Shown here: positions 8,348 to 19,119 of the stretch, piece by piece
Layout of the letters: every line of letters starts with the position of its first letter
Position numbering within the stretch: position 1 is the stretch's first letter
Assembly (NCBI RefSeq): GCF_036227125.1
Contig: NZ_CP109435.1
Coordinates: 4,712,001-4,776,000, forward strand
Origin: Streptomyces sp. NBC_01485
GTDB taxonomy: Bacteria; Actinomycetota; Actinomycetes; Streptomycetales; Streptomycetaceae
DNA length: 64,000 nt
Direction of reading: 5' to 3'
Translations under genes and position numbers: made by a program
Notes under the pieces: generated by a model
Database searches by the model: none
Told to the model about the DNA's origin: nothing
What the model saw: the letters and a program-made list of their open reading frames with translations, nothing else

Positions 8348-9419
8348 CCTTACGGAACCCTTCCGCCACCTTCAGGAAGATGTCGTTCGCCTCGTTCTCA
8401 CCGATCGTCACCCGCACACCCTCGCCCGGGAACGGCCGCACCACGACGCCGGCCTGCTCACACGCCGCCGCGAAGGCCACCGTGCGCTCGCCCAGCCGCA
8501 GCCACACGAAGTTGGCCTGCGTCTCGGGCACCGTCCAGCCCTGCCCGCGCAGCCCCTCGACCACGCGCAGGCGCTCGCACACCAGGGAGCCGACCCGGCC
8601 GAGCAGGGCGTCCTCGGCGCGCAGCGAGGCGACCGCGGCATCCTGCGCAAGCTGGCTCACGCCGAACGGCACCGCCGTCTTGCGCAGCGCCTCCGCCACC
8701 GGCTCGTGGGCGATCGCGAAGCCGACGCGCAGACCGGCGAGGCCGTACGCCTTGGAGAAGGTCCGCAGCACACACACGTTGGGCCGATTCCGGTACAGCT
8801 CCACGCCGTCCGGCACCTCGGGGTCGCGGATGAACTCCCGGTAGGCCTCGTCGAGCACCACCAGCACGTCACGCGGCACCCGGTCGAGGAACCGTTCCAG
8901 CTCGGCCCGCTTCACGACGGTGCCCGTGGGGTTGTTGGGGTTGCAGACGAAGATCAACCGGGTCCGGTCGGTGATCGCGTCGGCCATCGCGTCCAGGTCG
9001 TGCACGTCCCCCGGCGTCAGCGGCACCTGCACGGGCCGCGCGCCGCTGATCCGCGTGATGATCGGGTACGCCTCGAAGGACCGCCAGGCGTAGATCACCT
9101 CGTCGCCGGGGCCCGCGGTCGCCTGGACGAGCTGCTGGGCCACGCCGACCGAACCGGTGCCCGTGGCCACGTGCGAGGCAGGGACCCCGAAGCGCTCGGA
9201 GAGCTCGTTCACCAGCCCCGTGCAGGCCAGGTCCGGGTAGCGGTTGAAGGAGGCGGCCGCGGCCGTCACGCTCTCCATCACGCCCGGCAGCGGCGGATAG
9301 GGGTTCTCGTTGGAGGACAGCTTGTAGGCCACGGGACCACCGGACGCGGCCGGCCTGCCCGGCTTGTAGGTGGGGATCCCCTCCAGCTCGGCGCGCAGCT
9401 TGGGGCTCGTCTCGCTCAC
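8340..9419 (-). CDS. hisC: Histidinol-phosphate aminotransferase family protein
   Basis: A 359-residue fold-type I PLP aminotransferase. Visible features: YKLSSNENPYPPLPG at the N-terminus, FVCNPNNPTGT for the cofactor ring, the LVVLDEAYREF strand, and TFSKAYGLAGLRVGFA with the Schiff-base Lys. HisC converts imidazole-acetol phosphate to histidinol phosphate. The gene stands outside a his operon, so it may be a second copy or act on aromatic amino acids. GTG 9419 is chosen because AGGAGG lies 6 nt upstream. It is divergent from the LacI-type gene across a 459-bp gap. Confidence 0.85.
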   Translation of the reverse strand: MSETSPKLRAELEGIPTYKPGRPAASGGPVAYKLSSNENPYPPLPGVMESVTAAAASFNRYPDLACTGLVNELSERFGVPASHVATGTGSVGVAQQLVQATAGPGDEVIYAWRSFEAYPIITRISGARPVQVPLTPGDVHDLDAMADAITDRTRLIFVCNPNNPTGTVVKRAELERFLDRVPRDVLVVLDEAYREFIRDPEVPDGVELYRNRPNVCVLRTFSKAYGLAGLRVGFAIAHEPVAEALRKTAVPFGVSQLAQDAAVASLRAEDALLGRVGSLVCERLRVVEGLRGQGWTVPETQANFVWLRLGERTVAFAAACEQAGVVVRPFPGEGVRVTIGENEANDIFLKVAEGFRKEL

Positions 9420-9878
9420 CGCAGTCCTCCTCATGACCACCACCGGCTTCAATACTGCTCACCTTATGAGGATTCGGCGCGGGTGCGTACAGGTGAGGGA
9501 GAGACCTCCGTACGAAACGGAGGGACCCGGGCAACTCGTCGGAGGGGACCTCCGGAACCCGTCGGAGGGACCTCCGCGACTTCTGAGGACGAAGGCGCAC
9601 GAAGGCGTACTCACCAGGGGGCGCGCTGTGCATATATCTATGCGCCGGTGGCTCACGCCGTGGCGCGCATCCCTCGTACAGGTGAGTTGAGACCTCTTCG
9701 AGACATCGGCGCCTTGGCAGGCTCATCCGTGCCGACACGCCACATCTTGGCATGGGAGCAGTCAACTACCTTTGTTTCTAATGTACTTACCTCTATGCGA
9801 CCTTGCAGAAACGTGCCTGTCAACGCGTGCATATGCGTCCGCCCTACCCCACCGAATGAGCCCTACTATCGGCTCGCC
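9420..9878. other. Divergent intergenic region (hisC / LacI) with dyad cluster
   Basis: 459 bp with no convincing gene. It holds three clustered dyads built from CGGAGG/CCTCCG: 9505-9523 (7-nt spacer), 9540-9554 (3-nt spacer) and 9563-9576 (2-nt spacer). There is also an AT-rich dyad GCATA-tatc-TATGC at 9630-9643 and an AT-rich stretch at 9760-9800 suited to a promoter for the LacI-type gene. These are candidate operators. Confidence 0.5.
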
Positions 9879-10991
9879 ATGACAGCAGCAGGGAAGCACC
9901 AGGTGAGCCGCGCGGAAACCTCACGCCGAGGCAGCCGGCCGGGCCGGGCGGGCATCAGGGACGTGGCCGCCGCCGCCGGAGTCTCCATCACGACCGTCTC
10001 CGACGCCCTCAACGGCAAGGGCAGGCTCCCGGACGCCACCCGACGCCATGTCCGCGAGGTCGCCGACCGACTGGGCTACCGCCCCTCCGCGGCGGCCCGA
10101 ACCCTCCGTACGGGCAAGTCAGGGCTCATCGGCCTGACCGTGACCACGTACGGGGATGAACCTTTCACCTTCACCGAGTTCGCGTATTTCGCGGAGATGG
10201 CGCGTGCCGCTACGTCGGCCGCGCTCGCCCGCGGTTACGCGCTCGTCATCCTCCCCGCGACCTCGCGCCACGACGTGTGGTCGAACGTCGCCCTGGACGG
10301 CACGGTCGTCATCGACCCCGCCGACGACGATCCGATGGTCAGCGAGCTGGTCCGGCAGGGGTTACCGGTCGTCTCCGACGGCCGCCCGGCCGGCCCGCTC
10401 CCGGTCACCGCGTGGGTGGACAACGACCACGAGGCCGCCGTCCTCGACATCCTCGACCACCTGGCCGACGCCGGCGCCCGCCGCATCGGCCTGCTCACGG
10501 GCACCACGACGGACACGTACACGCATCTGTCGACCAGCGCGTACCTGCGGTGGTGCGAGCGGGTCGGCCAGGACCCGGTCTACGAGGCCTATCCCGCGCA
10601 CGACCCGTGCGCGGGCGCCATCGCCGCCGACCGGCTGCTGGCCCGTCCCGACCGCCCCGACGCCGTCTACGGCCTGTTCGACCCCAACGGCACCGACCTT
10701 CTCGCCGCCGCCCGCCGCTACGGGCTGCGCGTCCCGGAGGACCTGCTGATCGTCTGTTGCAGCGAGTCCATGGTGTACGCCAACACCGAGCCGCCCGTCA
10801 CCACGCTCTCGCTGAAGCCGCGCCGCATCGGGACGGCGGTGGTCCAGCTCCTCATCGACGCGATCGAGGGCGTGGAGACGGACCGACCGGTCGAGCAGGT
10901 GATACCGACCGAACTGATCGTGCGGACGTCGTCCCAACGCCGCCCACCACGAACGACGGTCAGCCCACCCCGAGCCCCGGAAGAGAAGTAA
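9879..10991 (+). CDS. LacI-family transcriptional regulator
   Basis: 370 residues. An N-terminal LacI helix-turn-helix begins near residue 25: GIRDVAAAAGVSITTVSDAL, then the hinge region GYRPSAAARTLRTGKSGLIG. The C-terminal two thirds is a periplasmic-binding-protein-like effector domain (LDGTVVIDPADDDP; DAVYGLFDPNGTDLLAA; TTLSLKPRRIGTAVVQLL). It should bind operator DNA and respond to a small ligand, often a sugar; the ligand cannot be predicted. Start is ATG 9879, giving a short polar lead-in before the DNA-binding domain. The dyads at 9505-9578 are candidate operators. A strong terminator follows. Confidence 0.9.
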   Translation: MTAAGKHQVSRAETSRRGSRPGRAGIRDVAAAAGVSITTVSDALNGKGRLPDATRRHVREVADRLGYRPSAAARTLRTGKSGLIGLTVTTYGDEPFTFTEFAYFAEMARAATSAALARGYALVILPATSRHDVWSNVALDGTVVIDPADDDPMVSELVRQGLPVVSDGRPAGPLPVTAWVDNDHEAAVLDILDHLADAGARRIGLLTGTTTDTYTHLSTSAYLRWCERVGQDPVYEAYPAHDPCAGAIAADRLLARPDRPDAVYGLFDPNGTDLLAAARRYGLRVPEDLLIVCCSESMVYANTEPPVTTLSLKPRRIGTAVVQLLIDAIEGVETDRPVEQVIPTELIVRTSSQRRPPRTTVSPPRAPEEK

Positions 10992-11975
10992 CCCATCCAG
11001 CCAGGAACCCTGCCGCCCTCTCCCTGCCCCACGCTTGTGGGGGTGGGAGAGGGCGGCTGAGGTTTGGGGGCGTTGGGTTTGGGGGGCGGTTGTCGGGGGC
11101 TGAGTGCGCTGAGGGGGCGGGGTGCAAGGCGGCGGGGTCTCTGGCCGGGAGCGGCGGGCAGGGGTACAGGGCTGAGACGGCCCCTTGGCATCGCGCCTGA
11201 TCAGGCGCCGCCAAGCAAAACCGGCGGGTGGAATCCACGAGTCCGGCAGCGCGCGGGACGCCAGGTGTCAGACGGGGAAGCCTGTGGCGGGTTCACCGTG
11301 CGGCTCGGCACGAGCCCGTTCGCGTCAACGCAGGTTGGCGAGAGGCCCTTACGGGCGTTTCCGACGCCACCGGACGCATCTCGGGTGCCGCTGGCTTCCG
11401 GGATGCCACCTGGGAGACACCCGTGTTCCCTCGACCCGGCGGTACGGAACGCCGTAGGGCAGCTCTCCCCGCCGGGCCCCGGGACGTCCGATCGCCTCGA
11501 AGCAGCGCACGGAGCAGAGACCTCGGACGGCCCAGCCCAGGCCCGAACCTCGCTCACGGGCTGGCGGGCGGCGGCCACAGCCGGGGGAGAGCCCCACATC
11601 AGGCCGCCCGTCCACGACTCCGGCGAAACACCCCACCCTCAACCGCACCACCCGAAGCAAAGCCCCCTACGCGAATCACCACACTCCCCCGTCCCCTCCA
11701 GCCGAACCCGAACCAGTCCCCCACACAAACCGGCGGAGCCACCCATGGGCGTGACATGAGGGTGTGGGCACAGTGTGTGCCGGGTGAGTGTGCGCTGCCG
11801 AAGCCCTGCCCAATCGGGGCGAAAGCCGCGACGAACTGGAGCCTTGCTCCGATTCACCACCCCTGGGTCATCACACGGCACGATCCGCATTCCTATGATG
11901 GGCGCACGGCACCGCGGGCCGCTGCGACCAGGCAGCCCGAAGGGTGCAGATGCGGCGCGATGGTGGAGGGGTCTG
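10992..11975. other. Gene-free tract, candidate structured RNA
   Basis: 984 bp without a convincing gene: open frames in all directions lack family features and have atypical composition. After the lacI terminator, 11180-11600 is dense in short perfect hairpins: the 16-bp palindrome GCGCCTGATCAGGCGC at 11193-11208, GGCTCG-gca-CGAGCC near 11310, GGGA-g-ACAC-cc-GTGT-TCCC near 11410-11430, and TACGG-aacg-CCGTA near 11440-11456. The rest, 11640-11960, is C-rich and contains the metallophosphatase promoter region. I do not recognise the RNA. Confidence 0.4.
11012..11057 (+). terminator. Terminator after the LacI-family gene
   Basis: A perfect 13-bp stem (11012-11024 with 11045-11057, GCCGCCCTCTCCC/GGGAGAGGGCGGC) with a further C/G-rich inner pairing, 20 bp after the stop codon. 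No U-tract, as is usual in streptomycetes. Confidence 0.85.
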
Positions 11976-13067
11976 ATGACTCAGGGGGCCGGTCAGGGAC
12001 CCGAGGTGGAGCGGACGGCGACGTTGCGCGACTTCCGGGTGCCCGCGTACGTCCACGAGACCGGTCCGTACGACCAGGGCACACCCCCCGGCAGCGCCGC
12101 GGAGCCGCCCGTCGAGGAGCCGCTGGAGCATCCGGACGGCTACACGCCCACCCAGCGCGACCTGCCCGTCATCAACCGCCGCGGCGACACCCTCCAGGTG
12201 GCCGTGGACCCGGCGGCCGTCCAGGCGGCCCCGGTGCCCGCGACCGGCCCGGGTCCGCTGTTCGTCGTCGGCGACGTACACGGCTACCTCGACGAACTGG
12301 TGGCCGCACTGCAGGAGAAGGACCTGATCGACGCCGCCGGCAACTGGTGCGCGGGCACCGCCCGGCTGTGGTTCCTCGGCGACTTCACCGACCGGGGCCC
12401 GGACGGCATCGGCGTCATCGACCTCGTCATGCGGCTGTCCGCCGAGGCCGCCGCCGCCGGCGGATACTGCAAGGCCCTGATGGGCAACCACGAACTGCTG
12501 CTGCTCGGCGCCAAGCGCTTCGGCGACACCCCCGTCAACTCCGGGGCGGGCACCGCCACCTTCCAGGCGGCCTGGCTGCTCAACGGCGGCCAGAAGTACG
12601 ACATGGACCGTCTCCAGGACCACCACCTGCAGTGGATGGCCCGCCTCGACGCCGTCGAGGAGGTCGACGGCCACCTGCTCGTCCACTCCGACACCACCGC
12701 CTATCTCGACTACGGCGACTCGATCGAGGCGGTCAACGACACCGTCCGCGAGACGATCACGCGCAACGACGCGGACGAGGTGTGGGACCTGTTCCGCAAG
12801 TTCACCAAGCGCTTCTCCTTCCGGGACGAGGGGGGAGCCGACGCCGTCCGTTCCCTGCTCGATACGTACGGGGGCACCCGCATCGTTCACGGCCACAGCC
12901 CGATTCCCTACCTGCTGGGCGAGGTCGGCTCCGAGGACGGCGAGGACGAGGGCGGCCCGCACGTCGAAGGACCACATGTCTACGCCGACGGGCTGGCCAT
13001 CGCGATGGACGGCGGCGTGACGATGGCCGGAAAACTGCTGGTCCAGCAACTGCCCCTAAATATCTGA
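11976..13067 (+). CDS. Metallophosphoesterase (calcineurin-like)
   Basis: 363 residues. After a ~90-residue polar N-terminus come the dimetal phosphatase motifs in order: LFVVGDVHGYLDEL (GDxHG), WFLGDFTDRGPDG (GDxxDRG), KALMGNHELLLLG (GNHE), LLVHSD, and RIVHGHSPIPYL (GHxP). All metal ligands are present, so an active serine/threonine-type or bis-nucleotide phosphatase is likely. ATG 11976 has GGAGG about 6-8 nt upstream, and the frame extending upstream runs into non-coding sequence. No partner kinase is adjacent. Substrate unknown. Confidence 0.9.
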   Translation: MTQGAGQGPEVERTATLRDFRVPAYVHETGPYDQGTPPGSAAEPPVEEPLEHPDGYTPTQRDLPVINRRGDTLQVAVDPAAVQAAPVPATGPGPLFVVGDVHGYLDELVAALQEKDLIDAAGNWCAGTARLWFLGDFTDRGPDGIGVIDLVMRLSAEAAAAGGYCKALMGNHELLLLGAKRFGDTPVNSGAGTATFQAAWLLNGGQKYDMDRLQDHHLQWMARLDAVEEVDGHLLVHSDTTAYLDYGDSIEAVNDTVRETITRNDADEVWDLFRKFTKRFSFRDEGGADAVRSLLDTYGGTRIVHGHSPIPYLLGEVGSEDGEDEGGPHVEGPHVYADGLAIAMDGGVTMAGKLLVQQLPLNI

Positions 13068-13265
13068 GCGTTCCGGGGGCATGCGCACCCCACTATGGAC
13101 ACCTCGGCGACACCGCAGGCCAGGGGTCAATTTCAGCAAACCCCCTGTCACCCCATGCCGTCGCCGCTCTACCATCGGCTTATCCGTAGCAGGCTCCCCT
13201 CCGTTTCTGCCCGACGGCTCGTTGGCATGCGAGCCCCAAGCCCTACGGAGCATCGGGGGATGCAC

Positions 13266-14135
13266 ATGAACAGCGTTCCGCAGCACCTGCACAGCGAGGA
13301 CCGCCAGGAGTACGAGCGGATCCTCGACGAGGCGCTGCGCTCCGCACCACGCCACCCGGAGCTGGCCGCTGTCGGACAGCGGCTCAACCCCGAACAACTG
13401 CGCACCATGGCGCTGAACGCCTCCGCACTCATCACGGTGGCCGCCGCGTCCGAGTACCAGCACTACGTGAAGGTCCGAGAGGAACTGCGCCACCCGGCGC
13501 CGTCCAACCCGTCGTCCACATCCGAGACCGGCCCCGCCGAGCCGGGCGCGGCCGCGATGGGACTCGCCACCACCGTGGGGGAGGCTGCCCAGGCCGCCGA
13601 GGCCGCCGGGGCGGGTGCCGTCGCCGCCGTCCTCACCCCCGTTCTCGCCGGGACCGCCGCGGTGATCTTCCTGCTCGTCGGCTACATCCTCAGGGTGCTC
13701 GACCCCGGGCAGGCGTTCGCCCGGACCATGCTCACCGCCGGCTGGGCGTTCGGGGCCGTGGCCGCGGCCGCGATCCTCGTCGCCACCGTCGCCCTGCTGC
13801 TCACCGCCCTGCGCAACCGTCCCTCCCTGGAGGACGAACCACACGGCGAACAGAGCGAGGAGGTCGCCCGAGCCAGGGAAGCCTGGCGGGAGGCACTTCT
13901 GGAACGCGGCATCCTGCCGTTCCTCCGGGAGGCGCTCGCCAACCCCGCCACGGCGACCGCCCTGCACACCGACCCGGCCCCACCGGCCCCCACCGGCCGC
14001 CTCCCGAAGATCGGCTACGACCGCCCGGGCTTCAGCAGCCCCGACGACGGCCGTTCGACAGGCCCACGCCCGAGCTTCAGCAGCCCGGACTACACCAGCC
14101 CGGACTTCGGCGGCCCGGAACACCGTCCGGAGTAG
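13266..14135 (+). CDS. Two-helix membrane protein of unknown function
   Basis: 289 residues; I do not recognise a named family. The N-terminal ~75 residues look helical and soluble (RQEYERILDEALRSAPRHPE). Two hydrophobic segments follow: GAVAAVLTPVLAGTAAVIFLL with its continuation at about 120-145, and FGAVAAAAILVATVALLLTAL at about 160-180. The C-terminal tail is polar and repetitive, with PGFSSPD/PSFSSPD/YTSPDFGGPE repeats. ATG 13266 is chosen with GGGGG about 7 nt upstream; ATG 13260 is possible. Same strand as the phosphatase, 200 bp downstream. Confidence 0.7.
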   Translation: MNSVPQHLHSEDRQEYERILDEALRSAPRHPELAAVGQRLNPEQLRTMALNASALITVAAASEYQHYVKVREELRHPAPSNPSSTSETGPAEPGAAAMGLATTVGEAAQAAEAAGAGAVAAVLTPVLAGTAAVIFLLVGYILRVLDPGQAFARTMLTAGWAFGAVAAAAILVATVALLLTALRNRPSLEDEPHGEQSEEVARAREAWREALLERGILPFLREALANPATATALHTDPAPPAPTGRLPKIGYDRPGFSSPDDGRSTGPRPSFSSPDYTSPDFGGPEHRPE

Positions 14136-14260
14136 GCACTCGGCTTGCGCCCCCGCCGACCCCGACCGACCAACCGAGAGGAGCGCAAGCCGTACGCCTG
14201 GGCAGCCCTTGCACAACGCCCGCCCTGCACCTGCTGCCCAGGGCTGCTCAGGCACGTCGG

Positions 14261-16087
<1,827 letters not shown>

Positions 16088-16160
16088 GAGACCTACTCCC
16101 TACGCCGGCATTACCCGGTAACAGGTTCGGCGGTCGACGCAGCGGCTACCGCCTGCCGAC

Positions 16161-16174
16161 GTTTCATGTGAAAC
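16161..16174. other. Near-parS site (1 mismatch)
   Basis: GTTTCATGTGAAAC, one change at the centre. Inside the variable arm of the thiC riboswitch. Confidence 0.6.
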
Positions 16175-16193
16175 ATCACTCGATTCGAGAGAC

Positions 16194-16207
16194 GTTCCAC
16201 GTGAAAC
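16194..16207. other. Near-parS site (1 mismatch)
   Basis: GTTCCACGTGAAAC, one change in the left half. Also inside the variable arm of the thiC riboswitch. Confidence 0.6.
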
Positions 16208-16340
16208 ATCGCGAAGACGGAGGTCAGCGCCCTCTCAGCCCGGTGCTCCGAGCTCCCGCGTGTGCAAAGGTGCCTCCACGCTAGCGTCAATTCGGGCGCG
16301 GTGAACAGAGGGCCCCTGTCGTTCTTGCGATGATCGGTCG

Positions 16341-18353
16341 GTGACCACGACACACCAACCCCCGTACCCGCCCCCCGAGCCGCCCCGCCGGCCGGGCTCC
16401 GGAAACGGCCCCGGCAATGGCACCGGCCCCGGAGCGGGTTCCGGAGGCAGCCCTGGTGGCGGCTCCGGAGGGGGTTCCGGCGGCCACGGCGAGCCCGGAA
16501 ACGGCCGCGATTTCAGCAGCGGTCACGATCACGGACGTGATCACGGCCAGAGCCCCGATCACAGGCCGGGATACGCCGGCGGACTGGGCGGGCTACGACG
16601 CCGTGGGGTGCCCAGCGGCCAGGGGCCGGGCCCTGGCGGAGACCCCGGACAAGGACGCGGAAACGGGACCGGGAACGGGTACCAACCCGGTCTCGGCCCC
16701 GGACAGGGACCTGGACCTGGACCTGGACCTGGACCTGGACACGGTGCTGGACCTGGACCTGGCGCCGAATACGGCCTTGACCGCGGCGAACACGGTCATG
16801 GACAACGCCCCGACGGTGGTCATCGTGGCGACTCTCGGAACGGCCCCCGCACCGGCCCTGGCAACCGCCCTCACGGCGAAGGCCACGAGCATGGCACCGG
16901 CGACGGGCATGGTCACGGTCCCGGCGCCGGGCACGGTCACGGAACGGGTTCCGGCGACGGTCACGGACCGGATTCCGGAAGTGGGAAAGGCCCCGGTTCC
17001 GATGGTGGGCACGGGCATTCGCACAGCCACAGTCATGGCCCGGCGGCCCCCGTCTCCCAGCACCTGCGCAAGGTCATCGCGGCCATCCTCATCCCGTTCG
17101 CCGCGGCTGTGGTGGTCGGGCTCGTGGTGCTGTGGCCCGACGGCGCACCGGCGCACGAGCGCACCGGCGTCGGCTTCGACCGGCAGACCCAGCAGGCCAC
17201 GGTCACCAAGGTCGTGAGCGTGAGCTGTGCGTCGGTGAACGCCTCGAGCGAGACCCCGACGGGCGACACCTCCACGGCCGAGGGCTCCTCCGCGCAACAG
17301 CAGGCGAGCGGTACCTGCAAGAAGGCCACGATCCGCGTGGACACCGGCAAGGACAAGGGCCGGACGTTCACCGAGATCGTCCAGCCGGACCAGTCACGGC
17401 AGTTGGAACAGGGCGAGAAGGTCGTGGTCGCCTACGAGCCCTCCGCGCCGAAGGACCTGCAGTACTCGGTCACCGACGTGAACCGCCGTGTACCCATGAC
17501 GGTGCTCGCCCTCATCTTCGCGGTCGCCGTCGTGGTCGTCGGGCGGCTTCGGGGCGTCATGGCGCTGGTCGCGCTGGCCATCAGCTTCCTGCTGCTGAAC
17601 TTCTTCGTCCTCCCCGCGATCCTGCAGGGGTCGAACCCGTTGGTCGTGGCGGTGGTGGGGTCGAGCGCCATCATGCTGATCGCGCTCTATCTGTGTCACG
17701 GGCTCTCGGCCCGCACCTCCGTCGCGGTGCTCGGCACGCTCATCTCACTGCTGCTGATCGGCGTCCTCGGTTCGCTGTTCATCGACTGGGCCGCGCTGAC
17801 CGGCAACACGGACGACAGCACCGGCCTGATCCACGGGCTGTACCCCTCGATCGACATGAGCGGTCTACTGCTCGCAGGCATCATCATCGGCTCGCTCGGT
17901 GTCCTCGACGACGTGACGGTCACCCAGACGTCGGCGGTCTGGGAGCTGCACGAGGCCAACCCGTCGATGGGCTGGCGCGGGCTGTACCGGGCGGGCATCC
18001 GCATCGGCCGCGACCACATCGCGTCCGTGGTGAACACACTCGTCCTCGCCTACGCCGGTGCCGCGCTGCCGCTGCTGCTGCTCTTCTCGATCGCGCAGAG
18101 CAGTGTGGGCACCGTCGCCAACAGTGAGTTGGTCGCCGAGGAGATCGTGCGCACGCTGGTGGGCTCGATCGGCCTGGTCGCCTCCGTGCCCGTCACGACG
18201 GCCCTGGCCGCCCTCGTGGTCGCCGCCGACCGACCGAGCCGCGGAACGGCCCCCGCGGTTGTCACGGAGACGACTCCGCCGTCCCCGGCAGGAACGACGG
18301 CCGCGGGTCCTGCCCAGGGCCGGGGCGGCCGGGGCAGGCGACGCAAGCGCTGA
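16341..18353 (+). CDS. YibE/F-family membrane transporter with Gly/His-rich N-terminus
   Basis: 670 residues. The first ~235 are low complexity, rich in Gly, Pro and His (GHGHGPGAGHGHGTG, HGHSHSHSHG), partly coded by GGACCT tandem repeats. A transmembrane segment (VIAAILIPFAAAVVVGLVVLW) follows, then an extracytoplasmic stretch with the pair CASVN...GTCKKATIRVDTG, then about six helices forming the YibE/F core (LLLAGIIIGSLGVLDDVTVTQ is typical). YibE/F proteins are predicted permeases of unknown substrate. The His clusters could bind metal, which is inference. Start GTG 16341; the ribosome-binding site is weak, so initiation is uncertain. Confidence 0.8.
   Translation: MTTTHQPPYPPPEPPRRPGSGNGPGNGTGPGAGSGGSPGGGSGGGSGGHGEPGNGRDFSSGHDHGRDHGQSPDHRPGYAGGLGGLRRRGVPSGQGPGPGGDPGQGRGNGTGNGYQPGLGPGQGPGPGPGPGPGHGAGPGPGAEYGLDRGEHGHGQRPDGGHRGDSRNGPRTGPGNRPHGEGHEHGTGDGHGHGPGAGHGHGTGSGDGHGPDSGSGKGPGSDGGHGHSHSHSHGPAAPVSQHLRKVIAAILIPFAAAVVVGLVVLWPDGAPAHERTGVGFDRQTQQATVTKVVSVSCASVNASSETPTGDTSTAEGSSAQQQASGTCKKATIRVDTGKDKGRTFTEIVQPDQSRQLEQGEKVVVAYEPSAPKDLQYSVTDVNRRVPMTVLALIFAVAVVVVGRLRGVMALVALAISFLLLNFFVLPAILQGSNPLVVAVVGSSAIMLIALYLCHGLSARTSVAVLGTLISLLLIGVLGSLFIDWAALTGNTDDSTGLIHGLYPSIDMSGLLLAGIIIGSLGVLDDVTVTQTSAVWELHEANPSMGWRGLYRAGIRIGRDHIASVVNTLVLAYAGAALPLLLLFSIAQSSVGTVANSELVAEEIVRTLVGSIGLVASVPVTTALAALVVAADRPSRGTAPAVVTETTPPSPAGTTAAGPAQGRGGRGRRRKR
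16707..16740. repeat. GGACCT hexanucleotide tandem repeat
   Basis: Five and two-thirds head-to-tail copies of GGACCT, with two more copies at 16749-16760. It codes Gly-Pro dipeptides in frame in the YibE/F N-terminus, so slippage by whole units would lengthen or shorten the linker without frameshift. Confidence 0.85.
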
Positions 18354-18572
18354 GGCGAGAGGCGCCCGAGAGCCGGAAGCACCGGCCGGCTCGGACGCCC
18401 GCCCCACTCTCCCCTCGGGGGAGGAGCTGAGAAGCACAGGACGCGCGAGACGCCCGAAACCTGAGGAGCCCGGAGAAGGCCCTGCCCGAGCGCCCGCACC
18501 ACCCCAGAAGAAGCGTTCCTGCACAGCCCCACCCGTGACGACAGCGTTCCGTCACCCTGCGCTGCCGACACG

Positions 18573-18980
18573 TCAGCCCGCGCTCTGCTCCTCCGCCAGG
18601 ATCCGGTCCAAGGCCTCGTCCAGATGCGCGTCGAAGTCGGCGAGCGCACCCTCCTGGCCCAGCGGGACCAGCTTGTCGGTGCGGTCGAGGAAGGCCACGA
18701 GCGGACCCGCCGAGGAGCGGAACAGAGCCTGGTCACCACCGACCTGAAGCCGGATCAGAACCTCTCCCAGCACATCGGGATCGACGGGCGAGACACGGAC
18801 GTCCCCTTCGCCACATGCCCTGCCCACCCCGTCGATGAGCAGCTCGCGCCCGAAGGCCCAGGTCACCGGGGCGTCACCGGGCAGATGGAAGGTGAGCCGC
18901 ACGGCATACGGATCGCACGACTCGTAGCCCAGCTCCACCGGGATGCGGAACGAGAGCTCCTCGGACACGAGGAAGCTCAT
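18573..18980 (-). CDS. ssgA: Sporulation-specific cell division activator SsgA
   Basis: 135 residues, the size of the SsgA-like (SALP) family. MSFLVSEELSFRIPVELGYE, DPYAVRLTFHLPGDAPVTWA, FGRELLIDG and the long FRSSAGPLVAFLDRTDKLVP region match SsgA itself rather than other SALPs. SsgA localises SsgB and FtsZ to future septum sites during aerial-hypha sporulation. Adjacent ssgR on the same strand is its activator, a pairing specific to ssgA. ATG 18980 is used (AGAGG 5 nt upstream); the ATG one codon earlier is also possible. Confidence 0.93.
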   Translation of the reverse strand: MSFLVSEELSFRIPVELGYESCDPYAVRLTFHLPGDAPVTWAFGRELLIDGVGRACGEGDVRVSPVDPDVLGEVLIRLQVGGDQALFRSSAGPLVAFLDRTDKLVPLGQEGALADFDAHLDEALDRILAEEQSAG

Positions 18981-19119
18981 CATGACCTCTGCCTGTACTG
19001 CCTGTACGGACTCGCGCATCGCCTTACCCCGTCACTTGCTGTCGACTGGCCGAGAATCAACCTTCTGACACTGGAGGCATCTTGCTGAACGTACACGGCA
19101 GATCACAAGGAGTGAGTTT

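Larger units (their letters stand above)
16094..16265 (-). promoter_or_regulatory. TPP (THI-box) riboswitch upstream of thiC
   Basis: On the minus strand, GGGCTGAGAGGG (around 16230-16241) is the CUGAGA box; AACCTG followed by CCGGGTAATGCCGGCG and TAGGGAG (16127 down to 16094) is the 3' half, ending just before thiC. The arm between the halves is about 105 nt, longer than in most bacterial examples, and contains two near-parS sequences. The ACCTGA box reads ACCTGT, a deviation at a usually conserved base. Confidence 0.85.

Noticed and set aside
8706..9878. Upstream extension of the LacI-family ORF (390 extra codons)
   Set aside because: It runs antisense through hisC and the intergenic region; homology begins only after ATG 9879.
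11184..11215. Attachment site or IS end at the CTTGGC...GCCAAG palindrome
   Set aside because: No second copy, target duplication, tRNA gene or transposase is visible within the window.
11228..13189. Plus-strand ORF of 653 codons across the structured tract and the metallophosphatase
   Set aside because: Arg/Pro-rich frame without motifs; its 3' half is the wrong frame of the metallophosphatase gene.
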